Positions 1 to 6,128 of a stretch of 7,801 bases of DNA are shown in pieces. Source of the DNA: DAOUAJ01 sp034433615 (GTDB taxonomy: Bacteria > Chloroflexota > Anaerolineae > DUEN01); NCBI GenBank assembly GCA_034433615.1, contig DAOUAJ010000232.1, forward strand, positions 1 to 7,801, read 5' to 3'. Numbering within the stretch: position 1 is the first letter of the stretch; each line of letters opens with the position of its first letter. Under the pieces are notes generated by a model that saw only the letters and a program-made list of their open reading frames with translations, made no database searches and was not told the DNA's origin. Made by a program: the position numbers and the translations under genes.

Positions 1-353
1 AAGTCCTGCCAACTGTTGATGATGCCGGCGGACTCATCCACCCATTCACGCCGATCCCGCCGCAGGGCAGCCGTATCCTCGGCAGCCAGCCGTCTCCTGG
101 GGAGGTCCAGCGTAGGACCGACGGTGATGTAGTCATAGCCGGTCTCGTACCAGAAGCGGATGGTTCGGCGCAAGGCGACCTCTCGCAGCTCATGATCGTG
201 CCGCTCGGGGTCCGGGATGGGCTCGCCGATGACTGCCTCCATGATCTCTCGATCAGCGAAGAGCTCGACGAACGGCACGCGATCCGGTTCCCCCTGACGC
301 AACAGCACCTTACGCAGGCGCTCGAAATCGGGAGTGGGAGAGGGGAAAAGCAT
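1..353 (-). CDS. URO-D family protein (uroporphyrinogen decarboxylase / methyltransferase-like), N-terminal part
   Basis: Partial gene: the start is inside the window and the C-terminal part lies beyond the left edge. Translation from the ATG at 353-351 gives 117 residues beginning MLFPSPTPDFERLRKVLL. Residues 23-44 (DRVPFVELFADREIMEAVIG) look like the N-terminus of URO-D superfamily proteins, where a 'DRVPxxE' segment precedes the first barrel strand; 'GYDYITVGP' (about 72-80) fits the next strand. The start is well supported by AGGAGG (plus-strand CCTCCT at 359-364), 5 nt upstream. The superfamily includes heme-pathway HemE and cobamide-dependent methyltransferases (MtaA, CmuA types). The N-terminal half cannot separate them, and the setting (sugar genes, no heme genes) does not suggest HemE. 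It lies 35 bp after the HD gene and is probably the next gene of the same operon. The family call is moderately sure; the function is unknown. Confidence 0.62.
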   Translation of the reverse strand, partial: MLFPSPTPDFERLRKVLLRQGEPDRVPFVELFADREIMEAVIGEPIPDPERHDHELREVALRRTIRFWYETGYDYITVGPTLDLPRRRLAAEDTAALRRDRREWVDESAGIINSWQD

Positions 354-388
354 GATTGCCTCCTAAATGCCTGTCTCCGCAAAAGTCT

Positions 389-1234
389 TTACCCTTTGAG
401 GCTTCCCAGCGTGTACACCTCCATCAGGCGGCGCTCGGTCTCCCCGGAGATGCGCGCCATCACGCGCACGTAAGGCAGGATGCTGGAGTTGCGCAGCTTG
501 CGCTTCAAGAGTTCGTCCACCTGGAAGATGCCAGCCGAGTTACTCATCACGATCTCGATCTCGATAGGGACGTCCTTGCCGGGGCGGATGTTCACCTCGT
601 CAATGGCCTGCGCGGAGAGGGAGTGGATGTTCAGCGCACCAGCCTCGTATGGGATGCGGGAGCGCCCCTTGGTGATGTCCAGAGCGTCGGCCACCTTCAC
701 CACGCCCGCCTCCGTCGTTAGGCAACGCACGTCCCAGGTGTGCGCGACGATGGCGTGCAACACCTCGGACACGACGATGGTGCGCTCCCGAATAGGATAG
801 ATGTCGGTCAGCAGCTCCTTGGCCTTCAGGTTGGCCAGAGTCAGGCTGTATTCCTCGTGGTTATCCCGATGAATCGAGATCCCCAGATCGTGCAGCAATG
901 CCGCCAATACCACCACGACCTCCGCATCATCGGTGGTCATGCCGTAATCTTTGACGATGCCCATCGGTACAGCGGCGTCAATCAAAAAGCGCACCAGGCG
1001 CAGCGCGATGTTGGCGACGATCTTGACGTGCACCTCGCCATGATCGCTGACGCCGGAACGGTCCACCGCGTTGATGTTAGCGCAGCGCCACAACTGGTGG
1101 AGCTCCTCGTCCGCCTCAACACGAGCTACCACGCTCCGGAGCTTCTCGTTGTGCCTGGCTGGCAGATTAAGACTGACGGCCATACGGGCGATCCTCACAA
1201 ACGGATAAGTGTCAATCACCTCTTGAGAGCTCAT
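389..1234 (-). CDS. HD-domain metal-dependent phosphohydrolase
   Basis: 281-residue protein starting MSSQEVIDTYPF. HD-superfamily residues are present in order: H69 (in GEVHVKIVANIALRL), the H115-D116 doublet (LAALLHDLGISIHRD), H160 and H165 (VLHAIVAHTWD), and D183 (VVKVADALDITKGR). This H...HD...H...H...D pattern is typical of metal-binding phosphohydrolases acting on nucleotides or other phosphoesters. After the HD fold, residues of about 190-281 form a separate, probably beta-rich tail (DVPIEIEIVMSNSAGIFQVD) that I cannot assign. No signal peptide or membrane segment is seen, so it is probably cytoplasmic. The frame stays open upstream to 1468, but that stretch overlaps the GalT-like gene and reads as low-complexity shadow. 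The ATG at 1234 has AAGG 5 nt upstream and lies 31 bp after the preceding stop, so I chose it. The substrate is unknown. Confidence 0.85.
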   Translation of the reverse strand: MSSQEVIDTYPFVRIARMAVSLNLPARHNEKLRSVVARVEADEELHQLWRCANINAVDRSGVSDHGEVHVKIVANIALRLVRFLIDAAVPMGIVKDYGMTTDDAEVVVVLAALLHDLGISIHRDNHEEYSLTLANLKAKELLTDIYPIRERTIVVSEVLHAIVAHTWDVRCLTTEAGVVKVADALDITKGRSRIPYEAGALNIHSLSAQAIDEVNIRPGKDVPIEIEIVMSNSAGIFQVDELLKRKLRNSSILPYVRVMARISGETERRLMEVYTLGSLKG

Positions 1235-1265
1235 CCTGACCTTGTTTGATTCCGGCTGGCTCGCG

Positions 1266-2411
1266 TCAAGCGATGCCGAAGGCCTGACGCATCTGCTGCA
1301 TGACAAAGAAGGGGTCAGTGCCGATGACGTTGGCCGCGTACAATTCCATCGCGCCGATGTCCGCTGTGCGGTTAACGGGATCGCCACGGTCAACCAGCCG
1401 GAAGATGGCCGGAAAGCCAGACCAATCCTCAGGCGCAGGGACCAGCGGTGGCAGGTAAAGTGCCGCATTAAAGCTGAGCACGTTCATCTGATCGCGAAAG
1501 CAGGCCAACGCCCGGTAGAGTGCACGCTTGAGCTCATCCGTGAGCACAGGCGCGATGAGCAACGTCTCTCGCTCCTTCACTGGCGTCAGGTACGAGATGA
1601 CCCGCACGCCGTTGGCTTCGAATCCCAGACCCAGATCTGCGTGGGCTGCATACAGATCATCGAAGTAGTTGCTCCCGTACATTTGACGGTATACCAGGGC
1701 CGCCCGTCGCCATTTCTCCGCTCCAGCGTAGTGAAGGTCTCGGGTCATGGTTACCTGGGCGTGACCGTGGAGGATGCTGGCGGCCGCCTTCCACAGGCAG
1801 TTCCACATGAAGAAAAAGTAGCGGGCATTCGGGTCGTGGACCATGGCCGCGTCCGCCCAGGCCAGGGCGGTGGTGACGTAATCTACCACTTGCTCTTCGT
1901 TGAAGTTCAGAGGATCATGCTCACGAAAGATCACCAGGCCGTGAAAGCCGTCATATTTGGCGATGTTGGAGGCAGTGATGCAATGCTGGCCGCGCACCCG
2001 GCCAAAGACATCTTCCGGCGTACCCAGCTCAGGGTGACAGAAGGGGTCGCCCGTCTTCGTGCGCGCCTCTGTTACGATATCGCTGGGAACCCGCGCCTCC
2101 ATCGGGCGGCGGGCACGCAGCTCGTTGAAAAGCGCTCCTTCCATCGTCACCAGGTTGGTGACTTTGACGATGCGCTGGGCCACCACGGCATCCACCGAGC
2201 CAAAGTAGCCTTTGATCCAGGCATGCATGGATTCTGGTGGCTCCAGGTGACCAATCGTCTCGCTTACATGAAAAATGCGCTGGAAGCGGTTAAGGGCCTC
2301 TGGGGATAATTCCGTCAGCATTTGCCGCAGATTGACGATGCCCGGTACGATCTCGGGCAACGGCCCTGGTAACGGCTCACGTACCTTCTCAAACTCTGCA
2401 GCTCGATTCAT
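1266..2411 (-). CDS. GalT/HIT-superfamily nucleotidyltransferase-like protein
   Basis: 381-residue protein. Residues 200-220 carry a GalT/Ap4A-phosphorylase signature: N204, S212, H215, H217 and Q219 (SILHGHAQ). As I recall E. coli GalT, these match N153, S161, H164, H166 (the nucleophile that is uridylylated) and Q168 with identical spacing. Upstream, 'DPFCHPELGTPEDVFG' (122-137) and 'SNIAKYDGFHGLVIFREHDPL' with breaks at 148-168 resemble the GalT CPFC...TPPEV...NxxP...HEV segments, but the first Cys of CPFC is Asp122, so the usual zinc site is probably altered. Family activity is transfer of a nucleoside monophosphate between a nucleotide sugar and a sugar-1-phosphate or phosphate. Its position 44 bp after glgA suggests a nucleotide-sugar or glucose-1-phosphate substrate (inference). 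The start has GGAG 8 nt upstream. The fold is fairly sure; the substrate is not, and it should not be called galT outright. Confidence 0.75.
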   Translation of the reverse strand: MNRAAEFEKVREPLPGPLPEIVPGIVNLRQMLTELSPEALNRFQRIFHVSETIGHLEPPESMHAWIKGYFGSVDAVVAQRIVKVTNLVTMEGALFNELRARRPMEARVPSDIVTEARTKTGDPFCHPELGTPEDVFGRVRGQHCITASNIAKYDGFHGLVIFREHDPLNFNEEQVVDYVTTALAWADAAMVHDPNARYFFFMWNCLWKAAASILHGHAQVTMTRDLHYAGAEKWRRAALVYRQMYGSNYFDDLYAAHADLGLGFEANGVRVISYLTPVKERETLLIAPVLTDELKRALYRALACFRDQMNVLSFNAALYLPPLVPAPEDWSGFPAIFRLVDRGDPVNRTADIGAMELYAANVIGTDPFFVMQQMRQAFGIA

Positions 2412-2450
2412 CCGCGTCTCTCCACCATTCTGTTATTTTGCACCTCTCTT

Positions 2451-2464
2451 GGCCCTTACGGGCC
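2451..2464 (-). other. Hairpin with GNRA-type loop over the glgA stop codon
   Basis: On the minus-strand transcript GGCCC-GUAA-GGGCC forms a 5-bp GC stem closed by a GUAA (GNRA) tetraloop. One further U-A pair extends it, and a CUU/AAG pairing is possible across a 2-nt bulge. The loop contains the UAA stop codon of glgA. No U-tract follows, so it is not a normal intrinsic terminator; an mRNA-stabilising or processing element between glgA and the GalT-like gene is possible. Confidence 0.4.
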
Positions 2465-3991
2465 ACAAGATTCGCCTGCTCCCACACGACGCAGTATCTT
2501 GTACTCTTCTGGGCGATGGGCCCCTCGCTTAGTGGCGATCGCTCGATAATACAGGTCTACGTACTTCTGAGCCGAGCGTTCCCACGAGAAATCAGCGCTC
2601 ATGCCACGCACCATCAGCCTGCGCCACACATCCTGATACTTGTAGGTTTCCACAGCTCGCACCAGGGTGGTGTAAAGCGCCATGGCATCGTAGGGTTCAA
2701 AGGAGAAACCGTTGCCCTCATATGAATGCGGGTGGTAATCCTTGACCGTATCCGCCAGACCACCGGTAGCCCGCACGATCGGCACTGAACCATAACGCAT
2801 GGCGATCATCTGACCTAGGCCACATGGCTCGAAGCGAGAGGGCATCAGGAACATATCGCTACCGGCGTAGATGCGCTGAGCCAACGGGGCATTAAAGGTG
2901 AGGAAAGCGGCTATGCGGTCAGGGTAGCGCGCCCGAATGCTCTCAAAGAGGTCGTGATAGCGCTGTTCGCCCGTGCCTAACAGGACAAATTGGCTGGGTA
3001 AATGCTGCATCCAGGCATCAATGATCTGAGCGATGAGGTCAAAACCCTTCTGATCGGCCAGGCGGGAGATGGCACCAATCAAGGGGATGTCAGTCCGCTC
3101 GGGTAAACCAGCCTCCCGCTGCAGGGCAGCCTTGTTAGCCCACCGGTTCTCCAGGCGATCTATGCTGTAGCGGGAGGCGATGTGGGGATCTGTGGCCGGG
3201 TTATACACTTCGTAGTCAATGCCGTTCAATACTCCAAACAGACGGTCGCGACGATCGCGCAGGATCGGATCGAGCCGCTCACCATACTCGGGCGTCAGGA
3301 TCTCAGACGCGTACCGCTCGCTGACGGTGTTGATAATGTCGGCGAAGAGGATGCCTCGCGCCATCAGATCCACCACGTCGTTGAGATCAGGCGCCACATC
3401 GGGGTGGGCGATGAACCCGTACGCTTCGATACCGGCAATTTCCAGGATCCGATGACCGAAGATCCCTTGATAGGCCAGGTTGTGGATCGTGTAGAGGGTG
3501 GCCACGTCATGAAAAAAGGGGTCGTCCCGATAAATCGTCTGAATCCAATTCGGAATGATGGCTGTATGCCAGTCGTGGCAATGGATGACGTCCGGTCGCC
3601 AACTCATCTGGCGACACATCTCCAGGGCGGACCGGCAGAGAAAAATAAAGCGCTCGGCGTCATCCGGATACATGTAGATGCCATCTCGGTCGTAAAATCG
3701 GGCGTTCTCCACAAAATAAACCGGCACATCAGTGCCAATTCGCCCCTCCAGGATGCTGGCCGGCTCCGTCGTATCATCCATAGGCACAGGGAACGGATCG
3801 AGCCTGGGTTTGAGACCAAACTTCTCTGCGGAGATACGACCATAGCGCGGCATAGCCACTCGTATGTCATGGCCCAATGCCCGCACTGCTTTGGGCAGAG
3901 AGCCAGCCACATCGGCCAGGCCGCCGGTCTTGGCAAACGGAACTACCTCAGCAGAAAGGAGGAGGACTTTCAAGGGCTCTTGTATGCTCAT
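2456..3991 (-). CDS. glgA: Glycogen synthase (ADP-glucose type, GT5)
   Basis: 511-residue GlgA, a usual length for the bacterial enzyme, which transfers glucose from ADP-glucose to the non-reducing end of an alpha-1,4-glucan in the cytoplasm. The N-terminal Rossmann domain carries the ADP-glucose-binding KTGGLADV motif (21-28), HCHDWHT (137-143) and TIHN (168-171). NGID (256-259) precedes the C-terminal GT-B domain, which has SRLADQKG (309-316, with the Arg and Lys that contact phosphate), SRFEPCGLGQ (385-394, with the conserved Glu) and TGGLADTV (409-416). No catalytic motif is missing. A short basic, family-atypical tail follows about residue 487. A TTG at 3997 is an alternative start, but the ribosome site AAAGGTGG lies only 1 nt from it and 7 nt from the ATG at 3991, so I chose the ATG. 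The neighbouring SIS and GalT-like genes suggest a storage-sugar operon. No glgB, glgC or glgP is in the window. Confidence 0.96.
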   Translation of the reverse strand: MSIQEPLKVLLLSAEVVPFAKTGGLADVAGSLPKAVRALGHDIRVAMPRYGRISAEKFGLKPRLDPFPVPMDDTTEPASILEGRIGTDVPVYFVENARFYDRDGIYMYPDDAERFIFLCRSALEMCRQMSWRPDVIHCHDWHTAIIPNWIQTIYRDDPFFHDVATLYTIHNLAYQGIFGHRILEIAGIEAYGFIAHPDVAPDLNDVVDLMARGILFADIINTVSERYASEILTPEYGERLDPILRDRRDRLFGVLNGIDYEVYNPATDPHIASRYSIDRLENRWANKAALQREAGLPERTDIPLIGAISRLADQKGFDLIAQIIDAWMQHLPSQFVLLGTGEQRYHDLFESIRARYPDRIAAFLTFNAPLAQRIYAGSDMFLMPSRFEPCGLGQMIAMRYGSVPIVRATGGLADTVKDYHPHSYEGNGFSFEPYDAMALYTTLVRAVETYKYQDVWRRLMVRGMSADFSWERSAQKYVDLYYRAIATKRGAHRPEEYKILRRVGAGESCGP

Positions 3992-3998
3992 CTTCAAG

Positions 3999-4006
3999 CC
4001 ACCTTT
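3999..4006 (-). promoter_or_regulatory. Ribosome binding site deciding the glgA start
   Basis: The minus-strand sequence AAAGGTGG ends 7 nt before the ATG at 3991. The TTG at 3997 would be only 1 nt away, too close for normal initiation. This supports the shorter protein by two residues. Confidence 0.6.
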
Positions 4007-4013
4007 CTAGATT

Positions 4014-4049
4014 CGTGAAACGTAATGCGTGGAAGCGTGATCCGTGAAG
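4014..4049 (+). repeat. Degenerate tandem heptamer repeat (CGTRA-type)
   Basis: Five back-to-back units can be read: CGTGAAA, CGTAATG, CGTGGAAG (8 nt), CGTGATC and CGTGAAG. Each begins with CGT and most follow CGTRANN. The array lies wholly in the gap between the SIS gene and glgA and does not code. It is continued in inverted orientation at 4058-4074. Its origin is unknown; it may be one copy of a dispersed intergenic repeat. Confidence 0.6.
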
Positions 4050-4074
4050 AGGTCCCTCACCCATTACGCTTTAC
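4015..4074. repeat. Imperfect inverted repeat between the SIS gene and glgA
   Basis: The arms 4015-4031 (GTGAAACGTAATGCGTG) and 4058-4074 (CACCCATTACGCTTTAC) are complementary at 14 of 17 positions plus one G-T wobble, separated by 26 nt. The strongest block is CGTAATG against CATTACG. As RNA this forms a long stem-loop directly after the SIS stop codon and before the glgA ribosome site. No T-tract follows in the leftward direction, so transcription is not obviously ended. It could attenuate or stabilise the message, or be a REP-like element. Confidence 0.55.
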
Positions 4075-4079
4075 AAGTC

Positions 4080-5156
4080 TCAGAGATACACCACTGCGTC
4101 CAGGTTTCGCGGCCGATCGGGGTCCAGCCCCTTAGCCATGGCGCGATGGTAGGCCATCAACTGTAACAACGGCAGGTAGAGCACCCCGCGCGCCGTCTCT
4201 GGCAGGCCGCTGCGTAGAGGGATAACAAAATCGGCGCCGCCCAGCTCTTCGGACGTTCCTTCCTCGGCAATGGCCAACACTCGGGCACCGAACCCGCGCA
4301 TCTCTCGCAGCACGGCCACCTCTCGCGCCCGTACCGTGTCTGATACCAGGCCGATCACCAGGGTGCGCTCGTTCACCATGGACTTAGGGCCGTGGCGAAA
4401 CTCCATGAAATGGAAAGCCTCGGCATGGGTCAACGACATCTCCTTCATTTTCAGCATGACCTCGCAGGCCAGGCCGTAGTAGATGCCGGAGCCCAGGAAG
4501 AACATGCGCTCGATACTGAGATCGCTCCCTATCTCTGCCGTCAGGCTGGCATAGCCGTCCAGTAACACTCGTCCGATCTGGGGCAGCCGGTCCAACTGCG
4601 CCATGTATGCCTCGTTGCCGGCTGCCAGCCCTGCTAGCATCTGGGTCAGGACGTACATGCTGGCAAACGACCGCGTCTGGGCGATGCTCTGTTCCTGGGC
4701 GGCCGGAGCGGCCATCACCAGGCGACTGGCCTTCGCCATCGGCGTGTCCGGATAGCACGTGATCACCAGGATATGAGGGGCGCGTCGGGCCTTGAAGGCT
4801 TCCATTGCGTACAGGGTCTCCGTGGTTGTGCCGGAGCGAGAGATAGCCACCAACAGGGTGCGATCCTCTGGCCTCAGCACGGCGTCCGGGTAGAACCACA
4901 GCTCAGAGGCAGGAAGCCCCCGAGCCGGCAAGCTGCTTAGCCGTTGAAGCAGAGAAGCTGCCGCCAACGAGAGGTAATAGGTCGAACCACAGCCGATAAA
5001 CAGGGCCTCCTCGAAACCTTGGGCCAGCAGCGCGCGTACATCATCGGTCTGCTGGCGTGCGCTCGCCAGGGTCTGGCCCCACACCTCCGGCTGCGAGGTG
5101 ATCTCCCGATAAGTGTGTTGGCCGCGCTCGGTAGCTACGGCGTCGTTGTTTGTCAT
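4080..5156 (-). CDS. SIS-domain sugar-phosphate isomerase/deaminase-like protein (GlmS C-terminal type)
   Basis: 358 residues with two SIS domains and no N-terminal glutaminase domain, so it cannot use glutamine as GlmS does. SIS1 holds GCGSTYYLS (55-63), SRSGTTTET (106-114) and EQSIAQTRSF (155-164), which bind the sugar phosphate in the family. SIS2 holds LGSGIYYGLA (221-230) and EMSLTHAEAFHFMEFRHGP (239-257), matching the GlmS E-L-K-H-G-P catalytic region with its Glu at 252. The C-terminus DPDRPRNLDAVVYL matches the GlmS tail, but the Lys after 'NLA' in GlmS is replaced (NLDA). It resembles small Thermotoga-type SIS proteins annotated as putative glucosamine-6-phosphate deaminases (from memory). 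AgaS-like ketose/aldose isomerase or FrlB-like deglycase activity is also possible. AAGGGGA 6 nt before the ATG supports the start. Probably cytoplasmic. Confidence 0.85.
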   Translation of the reverse strand: MTNNDAVATERGQHTYREITSQPEVWGQTLASARQQTDDVRALLAQGFEEALFIGCGSTYYLSLAAASLLQRLSSLPARGLPASELWFYPDAVLRPEDRTLLVAISRSGTTTETLYAMEAFKARRAPHILVITCYPDTPMAKASRLVMAAPAAQEQSIAQTRSFASMYVLTQMLAGLAAGNEAYMAQLDRLPQIGRVLLDGYASLTAEIGSDLSIERMFFLGSGIYYGLACEVMLKMKEMSLTHAEAFHFMEFRHGPKSMVNERTLVIGLVSDTVRAREVAVLREMRGFGARVLAIAEEGTSEELGGADFVIPLRSGLPETARGVLYLPLLQLMAYHRAMAKGLDPDRPRNLDAVVYL

Positions 5157-5191
5157 AATCTATCCCCTTATTTCTAAGCTTACCCTTGTCA

Positions 5192-5207
5192 CCCGGCGAC
5201 AGCCAGG
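5192..5207 (-). other. Small hairpin upstream of the SIS gene
   Basis: On the minus strand CCTGGC-TGTC-GCCGGG can form a 6-bp stem (one G-U pair) with a 4-nt loop, about 35 nt before the SIS start codon. No T-tract follows, so it is not a convincing terminator. It may be chance in GC-rich DNA. Confidence 0.25.
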
Positions 5208-5217
5208 CGGTATTCCA

Positions 5218-5304
5218 TCACCCAGGCAGGCCAAACAAACGATGCGCGTTCGCCATGTATTCTCTCAATAGCAGCTCGTCAATCGGAATCTTGCGTGTGA
5301 TCAC
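5218..5304 (-). pseudogene. Short ORF resembling an amidohydrolase C-terminal tail, possible gene remnant
   Basis: Between the TPR gene and the SIS gene the minus strand reads, from a possible GTG at 5304-5302, 28 residues ending 'REYMANAHRLFGLPG' and a TGA. The pattern I-x-x-x-NAxRLFGL followed by a stop is typical of the C-terminus of PF04909-type amidohydrolases (general form 'ILGxNAxRLFGL'), and the preceding 'IPIDELLLR' fits the helix before it. No catalytic part remains; upstream the same frame overlaps the TPR gene. A GAGG lies about 9 nt before the GTG, so a real micro-ORF is also possible. The call rests on a short resemblance and is weak. Confidence 0.3.
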
Positions 5305-5335
5305 AGGGACATGCCTCAGGTGTAATCCATTTCTG

Positions 5336-5950
5336 TCATTTATCGGCGGTTGTGCTCTTCCGTCTGCGCCGTTGTAGGGCGGCTTCCGCGCGGCGAGCAT
5401 ACTCCGAGGTCGGCCAGATGTCCAGCACCGCGTTGAACTCCGCCGCGGCCTGCGCGTGCAGCTCTTTGCGTTGATAAGCAACCCCCAGGTTGTAACGGCA
5501 GCCGCATTCGTGTTTGAGGCCCAGGTAGCCGCCCTTAGCCTCGGATAGCACCCGCTTGAAGATCGCGATGGCCTCGTCCAGGTTCCCACTTTGCAGGCTA
5601 AGCACCCCCTGGTTGATTTGCACGATGAGACGGCTGGCATCATCCGGCCACAAGCGCAGTGCCAGCCGGTACACAGAAGCTGCGAGGCTGTGACTCTCGC
5701 GCTGGGCCAGCAGGTTGCCCAGGTCCACCAGCAGGCGCACCCTCATGGTCGCCACGTAGAGCAGGACCAGAAACAGGATGAGGTTGATCTGGAGACTGGT
5801 CAGAGCTACCAGAGCAGCGAACGCAACCGTGATGATGACAGTTTCCACGGCGAAGCGGGCGGATAAGCCCTCTCTGCGCATCAATGAGAGCCCGCCGAAC
5901 AGGAGGGCATACAGCAATCCCACCAGTAAGAGCAAGGCGGAAGAGGCCAC
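5336..5950 (-). CDS. Membrane-anchored TPR-repeat protein
   Basis: 204 residues starting at GTG, with AGGAG 6 nt upstream. The N-terminal third is membrane-embedded: hydrophobic segments at about 4-24, 33-52 and 54-72, with RR at 25-26 after the first. The remainder is helical and TPR-like: about 77-103 (LGNLLAQRESHSLAASVYRLAL), 109-138 (INQGVLSLQSGNLDEAIAIFKRVL) and 151-180 (RYNLGVAYQRKELHAQAAAEFNAVL with the usual P180). The C-terminus is basic (QRRRRK, 193-198). TPRs usually bind other proteins, so it may be a cytoplasm- or surface-facing scaffold held by a short membrane anchor; the orientation is not decided. No enzymatic motif is seen. It is first after the leftward promoter and may share a message with the SIS gene, although the 179-bp gap leaves room for separate transcription. 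Confidence 0.8.
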   Translation of the reverse strand: MASSALLLLVGLLYALLFGGLSLMRREGLSARFAVETVIITVAFAALVALTSLQINLILFLVLLYVATMRVRLLVDLGNLLAQRESHSLAASVYRLALRLWPDDASRLIVQINQGVLSLQSGNLDEAIAIFKRVLSEAKGGYLGLKHECGCRYNLGVAYQRKELHAQAAAEFNAVLDIWPTSEYARRAEAALQRRRRKSTTADK

Positions 5951-6027
5951 AGCCTTCTCCTAACGAGAACTGATTGAAGACCCGACAGGTTCCGTTAAGA
6001 ACCGCCAGATCTGCCGATGACATGGAA

Positions 6028-6057
6028 AGTATAGCGGTCATGGCGGCTTTGTGTCAA
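6028..6057 (-). promoter_or_regulatory. Sigma-70-type promoter for the leftward genes
   Basis: The minus strand has TTGACA (plus-strand TGTCAA, 6052-6057), an 18-bp spacer and TATACT (plus-strand AGTATA, 6028-6033), five of six matches to the -10 consensus. The expected transcript start is near 6021, giving about 70 nt of leader before the TPR gene. No better candidate lies between here and 5950. Confidence 0.7.
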
Positions 6058-6075
6058 TTTCTGTAGTGGGGTGGT

Positions 6076-6090
6076 AGCGGGTAGCCCGCT
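6076..6090. promoter_or_regulatory. Perfect inverted repeat between divergent promoters, possible shared operator
   Basis: AGCGGG-TAG-CCCGCT is a perfect 6-3-6 inverted repeat. It lies in the 36 bp between the -35 boxes of the two divergent promoters (ending 6057 and starting 6094). A dimeric regulator bound here could act on both directions. No regulator gene is in the window and I do not recognise the motif. Confidence 0.4.
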
Positions 6091-6093
6091 GCA

Positions 6094-6122
6094 TTGACAG
6101 TTCGCGATGGCGCAGTTATAAT
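6094..6122 (+). promoter_or_regulatory. Consensus sigma-70 promoter for the aldolase-like gene
   Basis: TTGACA at 6094-6099, an exact 17-bp spacer and TATAAT at 6117-6122: both boxes match the housekeeping consensus perfectly. The expected start is near 6129, leaving a leader of about 140 nt. Such a strong promoter usually means high expression, or control by a repressor or leader. Confidence 0.85.
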
Positions 6123-6128
6123 CAAACC

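Noticed and set aside
1235..1468. N-terminal extension of the HD protein up to 1468
   Set aside because: It overlaps the end of the GalT-like gene by about 200 bp, its residues look like out-of-frame translation, and a start with a ribosome site exists at 1234.
1242..2309. Long plus-strand open frame of 355 codons
   Set aside because: It is antisense to the GalT-like gene, shows no family motif and is rich in His/Arg/Gly as expected for a shadow of GC-rich coding DNA.
3992..3997. TTG at 3997 as the glgA start
   Set aside because: The ribosome site would be 1 nt from the start; spacing fits the ATG at 3991.
3182..4018. Plus-strand open frame of 278 codons opposite glgA
   Set aside because: Antisense to a glgA with all conserved motifs; no recognisable domain and no ribosome site of note.
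5245..5274. Minus-strand TTGACG-17-TACATG as a promoter for the SIS gene
   Set aside because: The -10 matches consensus at only three of six positions, much weaker than the divergent-region promoters, so I did not list it.
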